Positions 56,005-64,000 of a stretch of 64,000 nucleotides of DNA are shown piece after piece; the first letter of the stretch is position 1, and the number at the start of each line of letters is the position of its first letter. The stretch is from assembly GCF_011045095.1 (NCBI RefSeq), contig NZ_JAALDL010000003.1, positions 62,001-126,000 of the forward strand. The letters are read 5' to 3'. A model generated the notes under the pieces. It ran no database searches. It was given only the letters and a program-made list of their open reading frames with translations, and was not told the origin of the DNA. A program made the translations under genes and the position numbers. This DNA is from Grimontia sedimenti (GTDB lineage Bacteria; Pseudomonadota; Gammaproteobacteria; Enterobacterales; Vibrionaceae).

Positions 56005-56355
56005 CTCTTTACTTCCGTGCCAACAATGATTTGCTTCTAATTAATTGTTAATGCAAATGTATACGCTTCATCAGTTTAGTCCTTGAGATTCTGGGAGAAA
56101 AAGTGATGCCTTGGGAACTTCCTCAATGAAATAAAAATGTTGCGGACTGTCTTTGTGCAATGGTCACCAATACGAGAGAAAACAGCTGCTTTGTCATGGA
56201 GATAGCGAACTCAATCAATCATGATGGAAATGGGATAATTCTTGGCGTAAATAAAGTTGAGAGTCCTAAAAAATGCCACGAAGTCTTTTTTGAGGTAGTC
56301 CCGTAAGCGGGACATAAAAATGGTGGTGACTTATTATCGAATAAGGAAATTCATC
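56005..56355. promoter_or_regulatory. Gap with hairpin upstream of chitinase gene
   Basis: About 350 bases, no gene. GTCCCG-TAAG-CGGGAC (56298-56313) forms a perfect 6-bp hairpin about 40 bases before the chitinase ATG; the same GCGGGAC/GTCCCGC sequence makes the chitinase terminator. It may be a leader hairpin or operator. Nothing else stands out. Confidence 0.4.
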
Positions 56356-58898
56356 ATGCACAAACCAATGATGCTCTCGGCCATTGCGCTGAGCGTAGCA
56401 ACAGCTCTGCCAGCTTGGGCAGTTGACTGTACTTCATTACCCACTTGGGAAAACACTGCCATATACAATGGCGGTGATCAGGTGGCACATACTGGCGAAG
56501 CTTATAAAGCCAAATGGTGGACGACAGGCAAGAACCCGGCTGAAAACTCTGGTCCATGGCAAGAGTGGGAAGCGCTGGGTCAATGTTCTACTGGTGGAAA
56601 CCAGCCTCCCGTCATCGACCTGACTTCTCCTTTAAATAACTCCAACTTTGTTACCGGCGATGTGATTACTCTTTCTGCGACTGCCTCCGACAGTGATGGC
56701 TCGGTGTCGGATGTTGAATTCTTCATCGGCGCAAACAGCGTAGGCATTGTGACAGCACCTCCTTTCTCTTTGGAGTGGGTTGCAGAGCAGGGACAGGCGA
56801 CTGTTCGTGCTGTGGTCACAGACAATGAGGGGGCAAAGTCCGAGCAAAGCGCGAGTATCTCGGTTGAGGATCCTGTGTTTGGTATTCCACCTACCGCGCA
56901 GTTGACTAACCCTACTGCGAATTCGCAATTAAAAGCAGGCGAAACTGTTGCTCTGACAGCAACTGCAGAAGACTCTGATGGTGCAGTCACGCTTGTAGAA
57001 TTCTATGTCGACAACAAACTTGTCGGTTCAGATGACGTTGCACCGTTTGAAACCCCTTGGCTTGCTACGGAAGGCAACCACAGTTTCAATGCTAAAGCGA
57101 CTGACAACGATGGCTTGCAGGCTTGGGCAGGTGAAGTCTCTGTTAAAGTTGCCGGCAATACCGTTGGTGGTGGTTGTGCTGGCGTACCGACTTACAGCGC
57201 TGGCACCAGCTATACAGTTGGCGATATTGTTCAAAACGCGAACTACAAATACCAATGTGACGTAGCGGGATGGTGTTCATCGGATGCGGCGTGGGCATAT
57301 GAGCCAAACACCGGCGCTCACTGGCAAGACGCTTGGACTGAGCTTGGTATCTGCGCCATTGTTCCTAACGTGACTTTCACTTCTCCGTCGGATAATGCAA
57401 CTCTGCTTTCAGGTGAGACGGTTTCCCTTGCTGTTGATGCCGTTGATTCTGATGGCAGCGTAACCGGCGTCGAGTTCTTCGTTGCTGGCCAAAGCGTTGC
57501 CGTTGATAATGCTGCGCCTTATGCCGTTGATTGGGCGGTAACAGGTTTAGGCGAAGTGAGCGTCAGCGCCGTTGCCACTGATAACGAGGGTAATACAGGC
57601 AATGCCGGCATTCTGGTTAATGTGAGCGACCAGCCATTGGTAGCGAGCCTGACTTCCCCAGCAGCAGGCAGTTCTGTTGGCTTAGGTAAAGCTGTGTTGC
57701 TCGAAGCAGAAGCGAGTGCCCTCAACGGTACGGTGGCGAAAGTTGATTTCGTGGTTGATGGTTCCATCGTCGCATCTGATTCAACGGCGCCTTACAGTGC
57801 CAGTTGGACACCAGGCGCAATAGGCAGTTACGCGGTTTCTGCACTGGCGACAGACAGCAATGGTCTGACTGCGTCAACCGCAGCAGTTACGCTCAAAGTG
57901 TTCGAGCAATCGGCGAAAAACATCAGCTGATTGGTTATTGGCACAACTTCGTGAACGGCGCTGGCTGTCCATTGAACCTGAGTGAAATGTCGGATGCGTG
58001 GGATATCATTGATATCGCCTTCGCAGAGAACGATCGCAACAGCGACGGTACTGTCCACTTCAATCTGTATAACGGTGACATTCGCAGCACTTGTCCTCCG
58101 CTTGATCCTATGAAGTTCAAGCAAGACATGGCTGCGTTGCAGGCGAAAGGAAAAATTTTCGTTCTGTCACTCGGTGGTGCGGAAGGGACGATCACGCTGA
58201 ATACTGATGCTGATGAAGCTAACTTCGTTTCGAGCCTGACAGCGATTGTGAAAGAGTGGGGTTTTGATGGTCTGGATATCGATCTGGAAAGTGGCTCCAA
58301 CCTTGTTCATGGTTCGCAAATTCAGGCGCGTTTACCACGTGCATTGAAGCAGATTGAAACCAACATGGGTGGTGACATGTACCTGACGATGGCACCTGAA
58401 CATCCTTATGTTCATGGCGGTATGGTGGCGTACAGCGGTATTTGGGGCGCTTACATTCCATTGATTGATGAACTGCGCGATACCTTGGACCTGCTGCATG
58501 TTCAGCTTTACAACAATGGTGGCCTGCCGAATCCGTACCTTTCAGGCGCTGCACCAGAGGGTTCAGTAGACATGATGGTAGCGCAATCCAAAATGTTGAT
58601 TGAAGGTTTTGAATTGGCAAACGGCACCACGTTTGCGCCACTTCGCGATGATCAGGTCGCTATCGGCTTACCATCAGGTCCAAGCTCGGCGAACTCTGGC
58701 CAGGCACCTACTCAGAACATCTTGGATGCTCTTGACTGTGTGACCAAAGGTACTGCGTGTGGAACAGTGAAACCTGCTTTCAACTACCCGAATTTTGGTG
58801 GCGTGATGACCTGGTCAATCAACTGGGACAAACATGATGGCTTTAATTTCTCTGGCCCCATCGGTGACAAGTTAAGTGCCATGAATGCAGGGCAATAA
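56356..58898 (+). pseudogene. Modular GH18 chitinase, broken by a frameshift
   Basis: Signal peptide (MHKPMMLSAIALSVATALPAWA), CBM5/12 (LPTWENTAIYNGGDQV...WEALGQC, about 25-80), Ig-like domains (about 90-185 and 190-275), second CBM5/12 (VPTYSAGTSYTVGDIV, about 285-345), two more Ig-like domains, then GH18. The first frame stops at 57930 after VFEQSAKNIS. GH18 continues in another frame from HQLIGYWHNFVNG to 58898 with catalytic motif FDGLDIDLES. One extra A in the A5 run near 57919-57923 would restore SAKKHQLIGYW and an 847-residue enzyme. RBS AAGGAAA before ATG 56356. It should hydrolyse chitin outside the cell. Confidence 0.88.
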
Positions 58899-58910
58899 CC
58901 TTAATACGCG

Positions 58911-58938
58911 AAGCGGGACCTAATGTCCCGCTTTTTTT
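58911..58938 (+). terminator. Terminator of chitinase gene
   Basis: AAGCGGGAC-CTAAT-GTCCCGCTT followed by a T run, 13 bases past the stop. Confidence 0.92.
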
Positions 58939-59017
58939 CCTATTCATCAATTTTGAAACAACAACTATCCATCTTAATTCATAGACTTGCATAATCTTCT
59001 TAAAGTAGTACCCAGAT

Positions 59018-59587
59018 ATGCACGTTCAAACACCAAACAAAACGCTTCGCGGACTTTCTTTCCTGTTCTCGCGACTACCCTCAGCGGAAAAGTGGCTTCA
59101 CTTTACGACCATAAGCTGGGTAATATTTCAACTGCTCACCTCAGCCGGAATGCATGTCAGCAAAGATGCGACCGTTTATCACCTCACCCTGATTGACCAT
59201 ATTCATATGTATGGCGGGATAGGGCTGTTACTTTTCTCTATGGTTTTTTTCGTAACCGTGGTTAACCGGCGTCCAATCACAGACATGTATCCCTGGCTGT
59301 TTGGTAACTTTACAGTCATTAAAGCTGACTTGCTTATTCTCAGAACTGGCCGCTTGCCAGAACCAAAACCTGCTGGGTTGGCTGCGATGGTTGAGGGACT
59401 AGGCTTGCTGGCACTGATGTTGGCGACCGTTACAGGCACTCTTTGGGCCATCGCGATGTTAATGGAAAATCCACTCAGCCCAGATTTTTTAGCCATTCAT
59501 AAAACCGCCGTTGGCGCGATTGAAGCCTATATCTGGGGGCACGGCCTGTTTGCTTTGTTGCATCTCATCATCTGGTGGCGACGTTAG
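59018..59587 (+). CDS. Cytochrome b561-like membrane protein
   Basis: A 189-residue inner-membrane protein with four helices and histidines at b561 positions: IDHIHMYGGIG (His pair) after helix 1, AIHKTAVGAIEAYIWGHGLFALLHLIIWWRR in the last helices. Such proteins carry heme b and move electrons between quinol and periplasmic partners. There is no cytochrome c or oxidoreductase partner next to it. The ATG has no obvious ribosome site; an upstream start is not excluded. Confidence 0.72.
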   Translation: MHVQTPNKTLRGLSFLFSRLPSAEKWLHFTTISWVIFQLLTSAGMHVSKDATVYHLTLIDHIHMYGGIGLLLFSMVFFVTVVNRRPITDMYPWLFGNFTVIKADLLILRTGRLPEPKPAGLAAMVEGLGLLALMLATVTGTLWAIAMLMENPLSPDFLAIHKTAVGAIEAYIWGHGLFALLHLIIWWRR

Positions 59588-59685
59588 GGCCTATAACGAC
59601 ATAGGTCACGCTTGTCTCATAAATGCGATCAATGTTGTCGTTACTGTCTATAATTTCGACAGGCTTATATGATGAGGCATGCTAG

Positions 59686-59997
59686 ATGAATACATGGAGA
59701 GAACAAGAAGTTGCCGAATTTTATGTTGAAGTATCTTCCAAGAGAACAGTAGGTGATGTCGGCGCTGAGTATGAAAGAACAGGCAGCGGTAAAGATTGGC
59801 AGCAGTGTATGAGACTGTCATTTGAAGGGTTTAATAATTCTCGCATTTTGTCGTTAGACGATATTTGGCGCGACCTGATTGAGAACAAGAAAACCACGTT
59901 TACCGGTGAGGTTTTAGCGCTGGAAACCATCGTGAAATTTGGTGACACCATGCAGTTGGAAACGCCGTACAAAGTCCAAATTAAAGTCACTCATTAA
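59686..59997 (+). CDS. Hypothetical small cytosolic protein
   Basis: A 103-residue soluble protein, beta-rich with charged helices; no membrane segment, Cys pair or family recognised. GAGG eight bases before the ATG supports translation. It lies alone before the phosphonate operon, 230 bases upstream of phnC and separated from it by PhnF-type sites, so it is not part of that operon. Confidence 0.65.
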   Translation: MNTWREQEVAEFYVEVSSKRTVGDVGAEYERTGSGKDWQQCMRLSFEGFNNSRILSLDDIWRDLIENKKTTFTGEVLALETIVKFGDTMQLETPYKVQIKVTH

Positions 59998-60043
59998 TCT
60001 GGTGGTAATGTCACCGGATGAGTATGAATCTTTAGTGACGAGG

Positions 60044-60056
60044 TTATCTAGACAAG
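60044..60056. promoter_or_regulatory. PhnF-type operator A
   Basis: TTATCTAGACAAG, the exact reverse complement of the site at 62972. Imperfect palindrome centred on TCTAGA, the GntR-type pattern expected for PhnF. Confidence 0.7.
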
Positions 60057-60065
60057 TCGAGCAAC

Positions 60066-60078
60066 CTATCTAGATAAC
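60066..60078. promoter_or_regulatory. PhnF-type operator B
   Basis: CTATCTAGATAAC with TATCTAGATA as a perfect palindrome. Centres of A and B are 21-22 bases apart, two helical turns, upstream of phnC. Confidence 0.7.
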
Positions 60079-60227
60079 CCCTCCAGCCCCTGCATACAAA
60101 CGCTTCCACGCAATTTATACCTCTGTCTCACCTCTTCAATCGTCAACTTCCCTGACACCATTTCGTTATAAAAACGACACAAACAGACCACACGATAAGG
60201 GCACCACTTAACGAGGTTCCCTGAAAC

Positions 60228-61061
60228 ATGGATAGCATTATTGAAGTGAATGGTCTGACAAAGACGTTTGGAAAAAACAAAGCGCTTGACCAGATCAACC
60301 TCAAGATCCAACACAAAGAAATGACCGCACTTCTTGGACCTTCTGGTTCAGGAAAGTCTACGCTACTTCGCCATCTGAGCGGCTTGGTCTTTTCTGATAA
60401 AACGCAAGACGGACAGATTCAGGTGCTTGGTAAAACCGTTCAGAGTCAGGGCCGAGCCTCAGGTCAGGTTCGTAACTGTCGCGCGCAAGCTGGTTATATC
60501 TTCCAGCAATTCAATTTAGTGAACCGCCTGTCAGTGATGACCAACGTGCTGATTGGGGCGCTCAACTACACGCCGTTCTGGCGCACGCTTACCGGTAACT
60601 TCACCAAGCAGCAGAAAGCAGAAGCGATGGCCGCATTGGAACGTGTTGGTATGCAAGATTTTGCTTATCAGCGTGTTTCTACTCTGTCAGGCGGACAGCA
60701 ACAACGTGTGGCTATTGCCCGCGCACTCATGCAAAAAGCCCGCATCATTTTCGCCGACGAGCCTATTGCCTCTTTGGACCCTGAATCTTCCCGCATCGTG
60801 ATGGAGCTGCTTAGCGACATCAACCAGCGTGAGGGTATCCCTGTGATCGTTACTCTTCATCAGGTCGATCACGCCCTCAAATACTGCCAGCACGTTGTCG
60901 CACTGCGAGACGGAAAAATCTTCTATCAAGGAGAAAGCGCGGCAATCAACAAACACGCCCTTGCTGAACTTTATGGCAGTAAATCAGAAATGACATTGGA
61001 CGTCGGTATGGAAGAACAACCGGCTTCTGTGAAAAAAGCACCACTTTCTCTCATCAGTTAA
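60228..61061 (+). CDS. phnC: Phosphonate ABC transporter ATPase PhnC
   Basis: A 277-residue ABC ATPase: Walker A GPSGSGKST (about 39-47), Q-loop FQQFNLVNRL, signature LSGGQQQRVAIARAL, Walker B IIFADEPIASLDP and H-loop TLHQVDHALKYC. It powers uptake of phosphonates through PhnE using PhnD. GAGG 11 bases before the ATG. First gene of phnCDEFG; the upstream PhnF-type sites suggest repression when phosphonate is absent. No convincing Pho box was seen. Confidence 0.95.
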   Translation: MDSIIEVNGLTKTFGKNKALDQINLKIQHKEMTALLGPSGSGKSTLLRHLSGLVFSDKTQDGQIQVLGKTVQSQGRASGQVRNCRAQAGYIFQQFNLVNRLSVMTNVLIGALNYTPFWRTLTGNFTKQQKAEAMAALERVGMQDFAYQRVSTLSGGQQQRVAIARALMQKARIIFADEPIASLDPESSRIVMELLSDINQREGIPVIVTLHQVDHALKYCQHVVALRDGKIFYQGESAAINKHALAELYGSKSEMTLDVGMEEQPASVKKAPLSLIS

Positions 61062-61088
61062 ACCGTTAACACACAAAGGACGATGACG

Positions 61089-62084
61089 ATGTTACGAGCA
61101 CTACGCACATTCACCTGTGGACTTGGCATGTTGGCTGCAGCCGTCGCTGCACCAGCGTCTGCAGAGGAAAAAATGGACACCCTGAACTTCGGTATTATTT
61201 CTACGGAATCCCAGCAAAACCTTAAATCAGTGTGGGACCCGTTCCTAGACGACATGAGCAAGAAACTGGGTATGGAAGTGAAAGCCTACTTTGCTCCTGA
61301 CTACGCGGGCATCATTCAGGGCATGCGTTTCGACAAAGTTGACGTTGCATGGTTTGGTAACAAATCCGCGATGGAAGCGGTCGACCGTTCTGGCGGTGAA
61401 ATCTTCGCCCAAACTGTCGATTCAGAGGGTAACCCAGGCTACTGGAGCCTTTTGGTGGTTCATAAAGACAGCCCAATCAACAGCGTTGAAGACATGATTG
61501 CAAGCCGCAGCAAGCTGGCCTTCGGTAACGGTGATCCTAACTCTACTTCTGGCTTCTTGGTGCCTTCTTACTATGTGTTCGCGAAGAACAACATTCAGCC
61601 GAGTGACTTCAAACGCACACTGAACTCAAGCCACGAAGTGAATCTGTTCGCGGTCGCCAACAAGCAAGTGGATGTGGCGACCAACAACACCGAAAACCTG
61701 CGTCGTTTCGAGCGCAACAATCCTGACAAATTCAAAGACATCAAAGTCATTTGGCAATCGCCACTCATCCCTTCTGACCCCATCGTATGGCGCAAGAACC
61801 TGCCAGATAACGTGAAGGAAGACATCTACAGCTTTTTCATGAACTACGGCACAACCGGCGATGCCCAGGAAGTGGCGATTCTGAAAGGTCTGGACTGGGC
61901 ACCGTTCAAACCATCAAGCGACCTGCAACTGCTGCCTATTCGCCAACTGGCGCTTTACAAGCAACTCAATGGCCTGAGCAACCAAGACAAGCTTTCTGAT
62001 GAGCAAGCGGCAGAGCTGGCAAACATCAAGAGTTCTCTGGCTGCCCTGAACCGCCAAATGAGTGCGCTCGAGGCAATGGAATAG
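61089..62084 (+). CDS. phnD: Phosphonate-binding protein PhnD
   Basis: A 331-residue periplasmic binding protein; signal peptide (LRALRTFTCGLGMLAAAVAAPASA). Typical PhnD stretches: LNFGIISTESQQNLKSVWDPFL, MRFDKVDVAWFGNKSAMEAVDRSGGEIFAQ, GDPNSTSGFLVPSYYVF (phosphonate-contact Ser/Thr) and VDVATNNTENLRRF. AAAGGA eight bases before ATG 61089 makes this start better than 61083. A hairpin terminator separates it from phnE. Confidence 0.95.
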   Translation: MLRALRTFTCGLGMLAAAVAAPASAEEKMDTLNFGIISTESQQNLKSVWDPFLDDMSKKLGMEVKAYFAPDYAGIIQGMRFDKVDVAWFGNKSAMEAVDRSGGEIFAQTVDSEGNPGYWSLLVVHKDSPINSVEDMIASRSKLAFGNGDPNSTSGFLVPSYYVFAKNNIQPSDFKRTLNSSHEVNLFAVANKQVDVATNNTENLRRFERNNPDKFKDIKVIWQSPLIPSDPIVWRKNLPDNVKEDIYSFFMNYGTTGDAQEVAILKGLDWAPFKPSSDLQLLPIRQLALYKQLNGLSNQDKLSDEQAAELANIKSSLAALNRQMSALEAME

Positions 62085-62094
62085 ACATGCTATT

Positions 62095-62125
62095 GAGCCG
62101 GAACCCGTTCCGGCTCTTCTTTTTT
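62095..62125 (+). terminator. Hairpin between phnD and phnE
   Basis: GAGCCGGAAC-CC-GTTCCGGCTC followed by TTCTTTTTT: a strong Rho-independent terminator inside the operon, likely partial, so that PhnD is made in excess over PhnE. Confidence 0.88.
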
Positions 62126-62158
62126 ACTCGGTTATTTGTAGCCTGATGGGATTTTAAA

Positions 62159-62947
62159 ATGAGCAGTGATACCGCCGTTTTAGCCGCGCCACAAACCTCT
62201 CACTGGAAACGCTTTGTCGGCATGTTATTTGTTGCCATTGTGCTTGCCTGGTCTTGGCAAGGATCTGAGATGAACCCAGCACAACTCGTCAAAGATGCTG
62301 GAAACATGGCAGAGCTGGGATCTGATTTCTTCCCGCCGGATTTCACGCATTGGAAGCTTTATGTTGATGAAACCCTGATCACTATCCAAATCGCCATTTG
62401 GGGCACTGTGCTTTCTGTCCTCCTTTCGATTCCTTTCGGGCTTCTATGTGCAGAAAACATCGTGCCTTGGTGGGTTTATCAGCCAATGCGCCGTTTGATG
62501 GATGCCGCGCGTGCCATCAACGAAATGGTTTTCGCGATGTTGTTCGTCGTCGCTGTTGGTCTGGGGCCATTCGCAGGTGTTCTCGCACTGTTTGTTCACA
62601 CTACGGGCGTGCTCGCCAAGCTGTTTTCTGAAGCGGTCGAAGCGATTGATATCGGGCCTGTTGAAGGCGTTCGCGCCACCGGAGCAAACAAGATTGAGGA
62701 AGTGATGTACGGGGTGTTACCTCAAGTATTGCCACTTTGGATTTCGTTCACCTTGTACCGGTTCGAATCGAATGTACGTTCCGCCACCGTAGTCGGCATG
62801 GTGGGTGCAGGTGGCATTGGTGTGATGCTTTGGGAAGCGATTCGCGGTTTTCAGTTCCAACAAACCGCCGCCATCATGCTGATCGTGATTGTGACTGTCA
62901 GTTTGATCGACTTTGCATCTCAGTACATTCGCAAGATGTTTATCTGA
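62159..62947 (+). CDS. phnE: Phosphonate ABC permease PhnE
   Basis: A 262-residue BPD_transp_1 permease with about six helices and the EAA loop [24 protein letters not shown] (contact with PhnC). [18 protein letters not shown] is the family C-terminal block. It forms the membrane channel for phosphonates, probably as a dimer. GGGA seven bases before the ATG. Confidence 0.95.
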   Translation: MSSDTAVLAAPQTSHWKRFVGMLFVAIVLAWSWQGSEMNPAQLVKDAGNMAELGSDFFPPDFTHWKLYVDETLITIQIAIWGTVLSVLLSIPFGLLCAENIVPWWVYQPMRRLMDAARAINEMVFAMLFVVAVGLGPFAGVLALFVHTTGVLAKLFSEAVEAIDIGPVEGVRATGANKIEEVMYGVLPQVLPLWISFTLYRFESNVRSATVVGMVGAGGIGVMLWEAIRGFQFQQTAAIMLIVIVTVSLIDFASQYIRKMFI

Positions 62948-62971
62948 TAACCCGATTTTTATTTCACCCAA

Positions 62972-62984
62972 CTTGTCTAGATAA
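62972..62984. promoter_or_regulatory. PhnF-type operator C
   Basis: CTTGTCTAGATAA, reverse complement of operator A, 36 bases before the phnF start. It suggests a separate, self-regulated promoter for phnF and the C-P lyase genes. Confidence 0.7.
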
Positions 62985-63019
62985 CCCGAAAACGCAAAGG
63001 GGTTAAAAAGGGATTAACC

Positions 63020-63715
63020 ATGCGAGTGTATTTAGATATCGCCAGGCATCTTGAACAGGAAGTTCGCCATTATTTTCAGGCGGGGGATTACCTGCCGCCT
63101 GAATCCAAGCTGGCGAAGAAATATGACGTTAACCGCCACACGGTAAGACGCGCCATTGATGAACTGGTGTTCACGGGGCTTATCGAGCGCCAGCAGGGGC
63201 GCGGCAACATGGTGGTCAGCCAACCCTATGACTATCCGCTTCACGCTGGTGCGCACTTTACAGACAACTTGATGGAGCAGGGGAGTTTGCCGACCAGTCA
63301 GGTGATCAGCAGGGGGCTCGTGGCTGCGAACGAGAAAATAGCAGGCATGTTTGGTGTTGAGCTGGAATCGCAAGTCATCAAACTTCGCACGCTTAGAAAG
63401 ATAAACGGCATGCCAGCGAGCGTGATTGATCACTATCTTGCAGACCTTCATTGGTGGCCCGTCGTGAAGCATTTCGAAGTCGGCTCGCTACACGCTTTTC
63501 TCAAAGACAAGTTGGACGTTCACCTTACCCGTAAAAGTACTCGGCTCAGAGCCATGATGCCGAAAAAGACAGATTGCCGATTGCTTCAGCTATCCGGCAA
63601 GACTCCCATTATGGTGTTTAAAACCACCAACGTGATCACAGGAACCGACCGGATTGTGGAGTTTTCATCATCCCACACACGTTCGGATCTGGTTGAGATT
63701 GTTTTGGAGCATTGA
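63020..63715 (+). CDS. phnF: GntR/HutC-type regulator PhnF
   Basis: A 231-residue regulator: GntR winged helix at 1-70 (YLPPESKLAKKYDVNRHTVRRAIDELVFTGLIERQQGRG, motif NRHTVRRAIDEL) and a UTRA/chorismate-lyase-fold effector domain to the end (VIKLRTLRKINGMPASVIDHYLADL). It should repress the phn operon until a phosphonate-derived or phosphate-linked signal appears. Operators A, B and C carry the same TCTAGA-centred sequence. Its stop is followed at once by the phnG ATG. Confidence 0.93.
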   Translation: MRVYLDIARHLEQEVRHYFQAGDYLPPESKLAKKYDVNRHTVRRAIDELVFTGLIERQQGRGNMVVSQPYDYPLHAGAHFTDNLMEQGSLPTSQVISRGLVAANEKIAGMFGVELESQVIKLRTLRKINGMPASVIDHYLADLHWWPVVKHFEVGSLHAFLKDKLDVHLTRKSTRLRAMMPKKTDCRLLQLSGKTPIMVFKTTNVITGTDRIVEFSSSHTRSDLVEIVLEH

Positions 63716-64000
63716 ATGGAACAGGAAAAACAAACACCGCGCCATCACTGGATGTCAGTCCTCGCCAGAGCGGATGCCAATGCGCTGATAGCGCACTGGG
63801 ATAACCTCAGCCTGACACCACAATACCAATTGGTACGCGCACCAGAAATCGGCTTGGCGCAGGTACGCGCTCGAATGGGTGGGACAGGCAACGCTTTCAA
63901 TATGGGCGATGTCACCATCACCCGTGCTGTGGTTCGATTGGAAAGTGGCGAGCTGGGTTACAGCTATGTCACTGGAAGAAACAAGCAGCATGCAGAACTC
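63716..64000 (+). CDS. phnG: C-P lyase subunit PhnG, partial
   Basis: Starts directly after the phnF stop and runs off the right edge; 95 of about 150 codons are visible. Close to E. coli PhnG: RHHWMSVLARADANALIAH, YQLVRAPEIGLAQVRARMGGTGNAFNMGDVTITRAVVRLE (motif RMGGTGNAF), GYSYVTGRNKQHAE. PhnG is part of the PhnGHIJ carbon-phosphorus lyase core. The rest of the lyase cluster should follow. No room for a ribosome site between the genes, so translation is coupled to phnF. Confidence 0.93.
   Translation, partial: MEQEKQTPRHHWMSVLARADANALIAHWDNLSLTPQYQLVRAPEIGLAQVRARMGGTGNAFNMGDVTITRAVVRLESGELGYSYVTGRNKQHAEL

Noticed and set aside
62755-62775. tRNA-like GGTTCGAAT motif
   Set aside because: It lies inside phnE coding sequence with no acceptor or anticodon arms.

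Overview
The window looks like chromosomal DNA of a marine gammaproteobacterium, most likely Vibrionaceae (a Grimontia/Enterovibrio/Photobacterium-like genome). This is inferred from close resemblance of individual proteins (YaeR, Dgt, PhnG, GlcDEF) to enterobacterial/vibrio families, from the chitinase and PTS-EIIC/EAL proteins, and from gammaproteobacterial-style signals. No rRNA, tRNA, CRISPR array, prophage or complete insertion sequence was seen. It is a mosaic of short operons, many of them a regulator next to its target.

Layout. 1-5.2 kb: tail of an HvfC/BufC-like gene, a Gly-rich lipoprotein, two GNAT acetyltransferases, an Lrp regulator divergent from an EamA exporter, and a small outer-membrane barrel. 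5.2-11.5 kb: a TSUP anion exporter divergent from mesX-mesD (folate- and B12-independent, oxygen-requiring methionine synthase), a PepSY protein and katG with a Fur-like box. 11.5-19.9 kb: two LysR/EamA pairs (one EamA frameshifted) around a block of unrecognised small membrane proteins. 20-28 kb: PhoD-like phosphatase, a eukaryotic-type glutathione synthetase, a lipoprotein with a HELAH zinc-protease motif, and a 777-aa RTX protein. 28-32 kb: an intact GNAT, a deleted GNAT pseudogene, a 267-bp MITE-like element, PsiE, and an M14 peptidase next to a LysR gene with tandem 19-bp repeats between them. 32-37.5 kb: cation transporter, a two-component system divergent from a secreted HbpS/GlcG heme-binding-like protein, an AraC/GyrI regulator. 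37.5-44 kb: glcDEF glycolate oxidase, a LysR gene, an orphan AAA ATPase, and a leadered 28-codon gene. 44-50.5 kb: an RND pump with divergent TetR and two operators, and a frameshifted dgt. 50.5-59 kb: a 34-codon gene, YaeR, PilZ, a secreted 20-residue-repeat protein, an EIIC-EAL fusion, an orphan DctP and a modular chitinase (frameshifted). 59-64 kb: cytochrome b561-like protein and the start of a phosphonate operon phnCDEFG with three PhnF-type operators.

The genes suggest scavenging of phosphonate, glycolate and chitin, defence against peroxide and toxic compounds, and c-di-GMP signalling. Three genes (EamA at 11.9 kb, dgt at 50.2 kb, chitinase at 57.9 kb) are each broken by what looks like one missing base in a homopolymer, which may be assembly error rather than decay.
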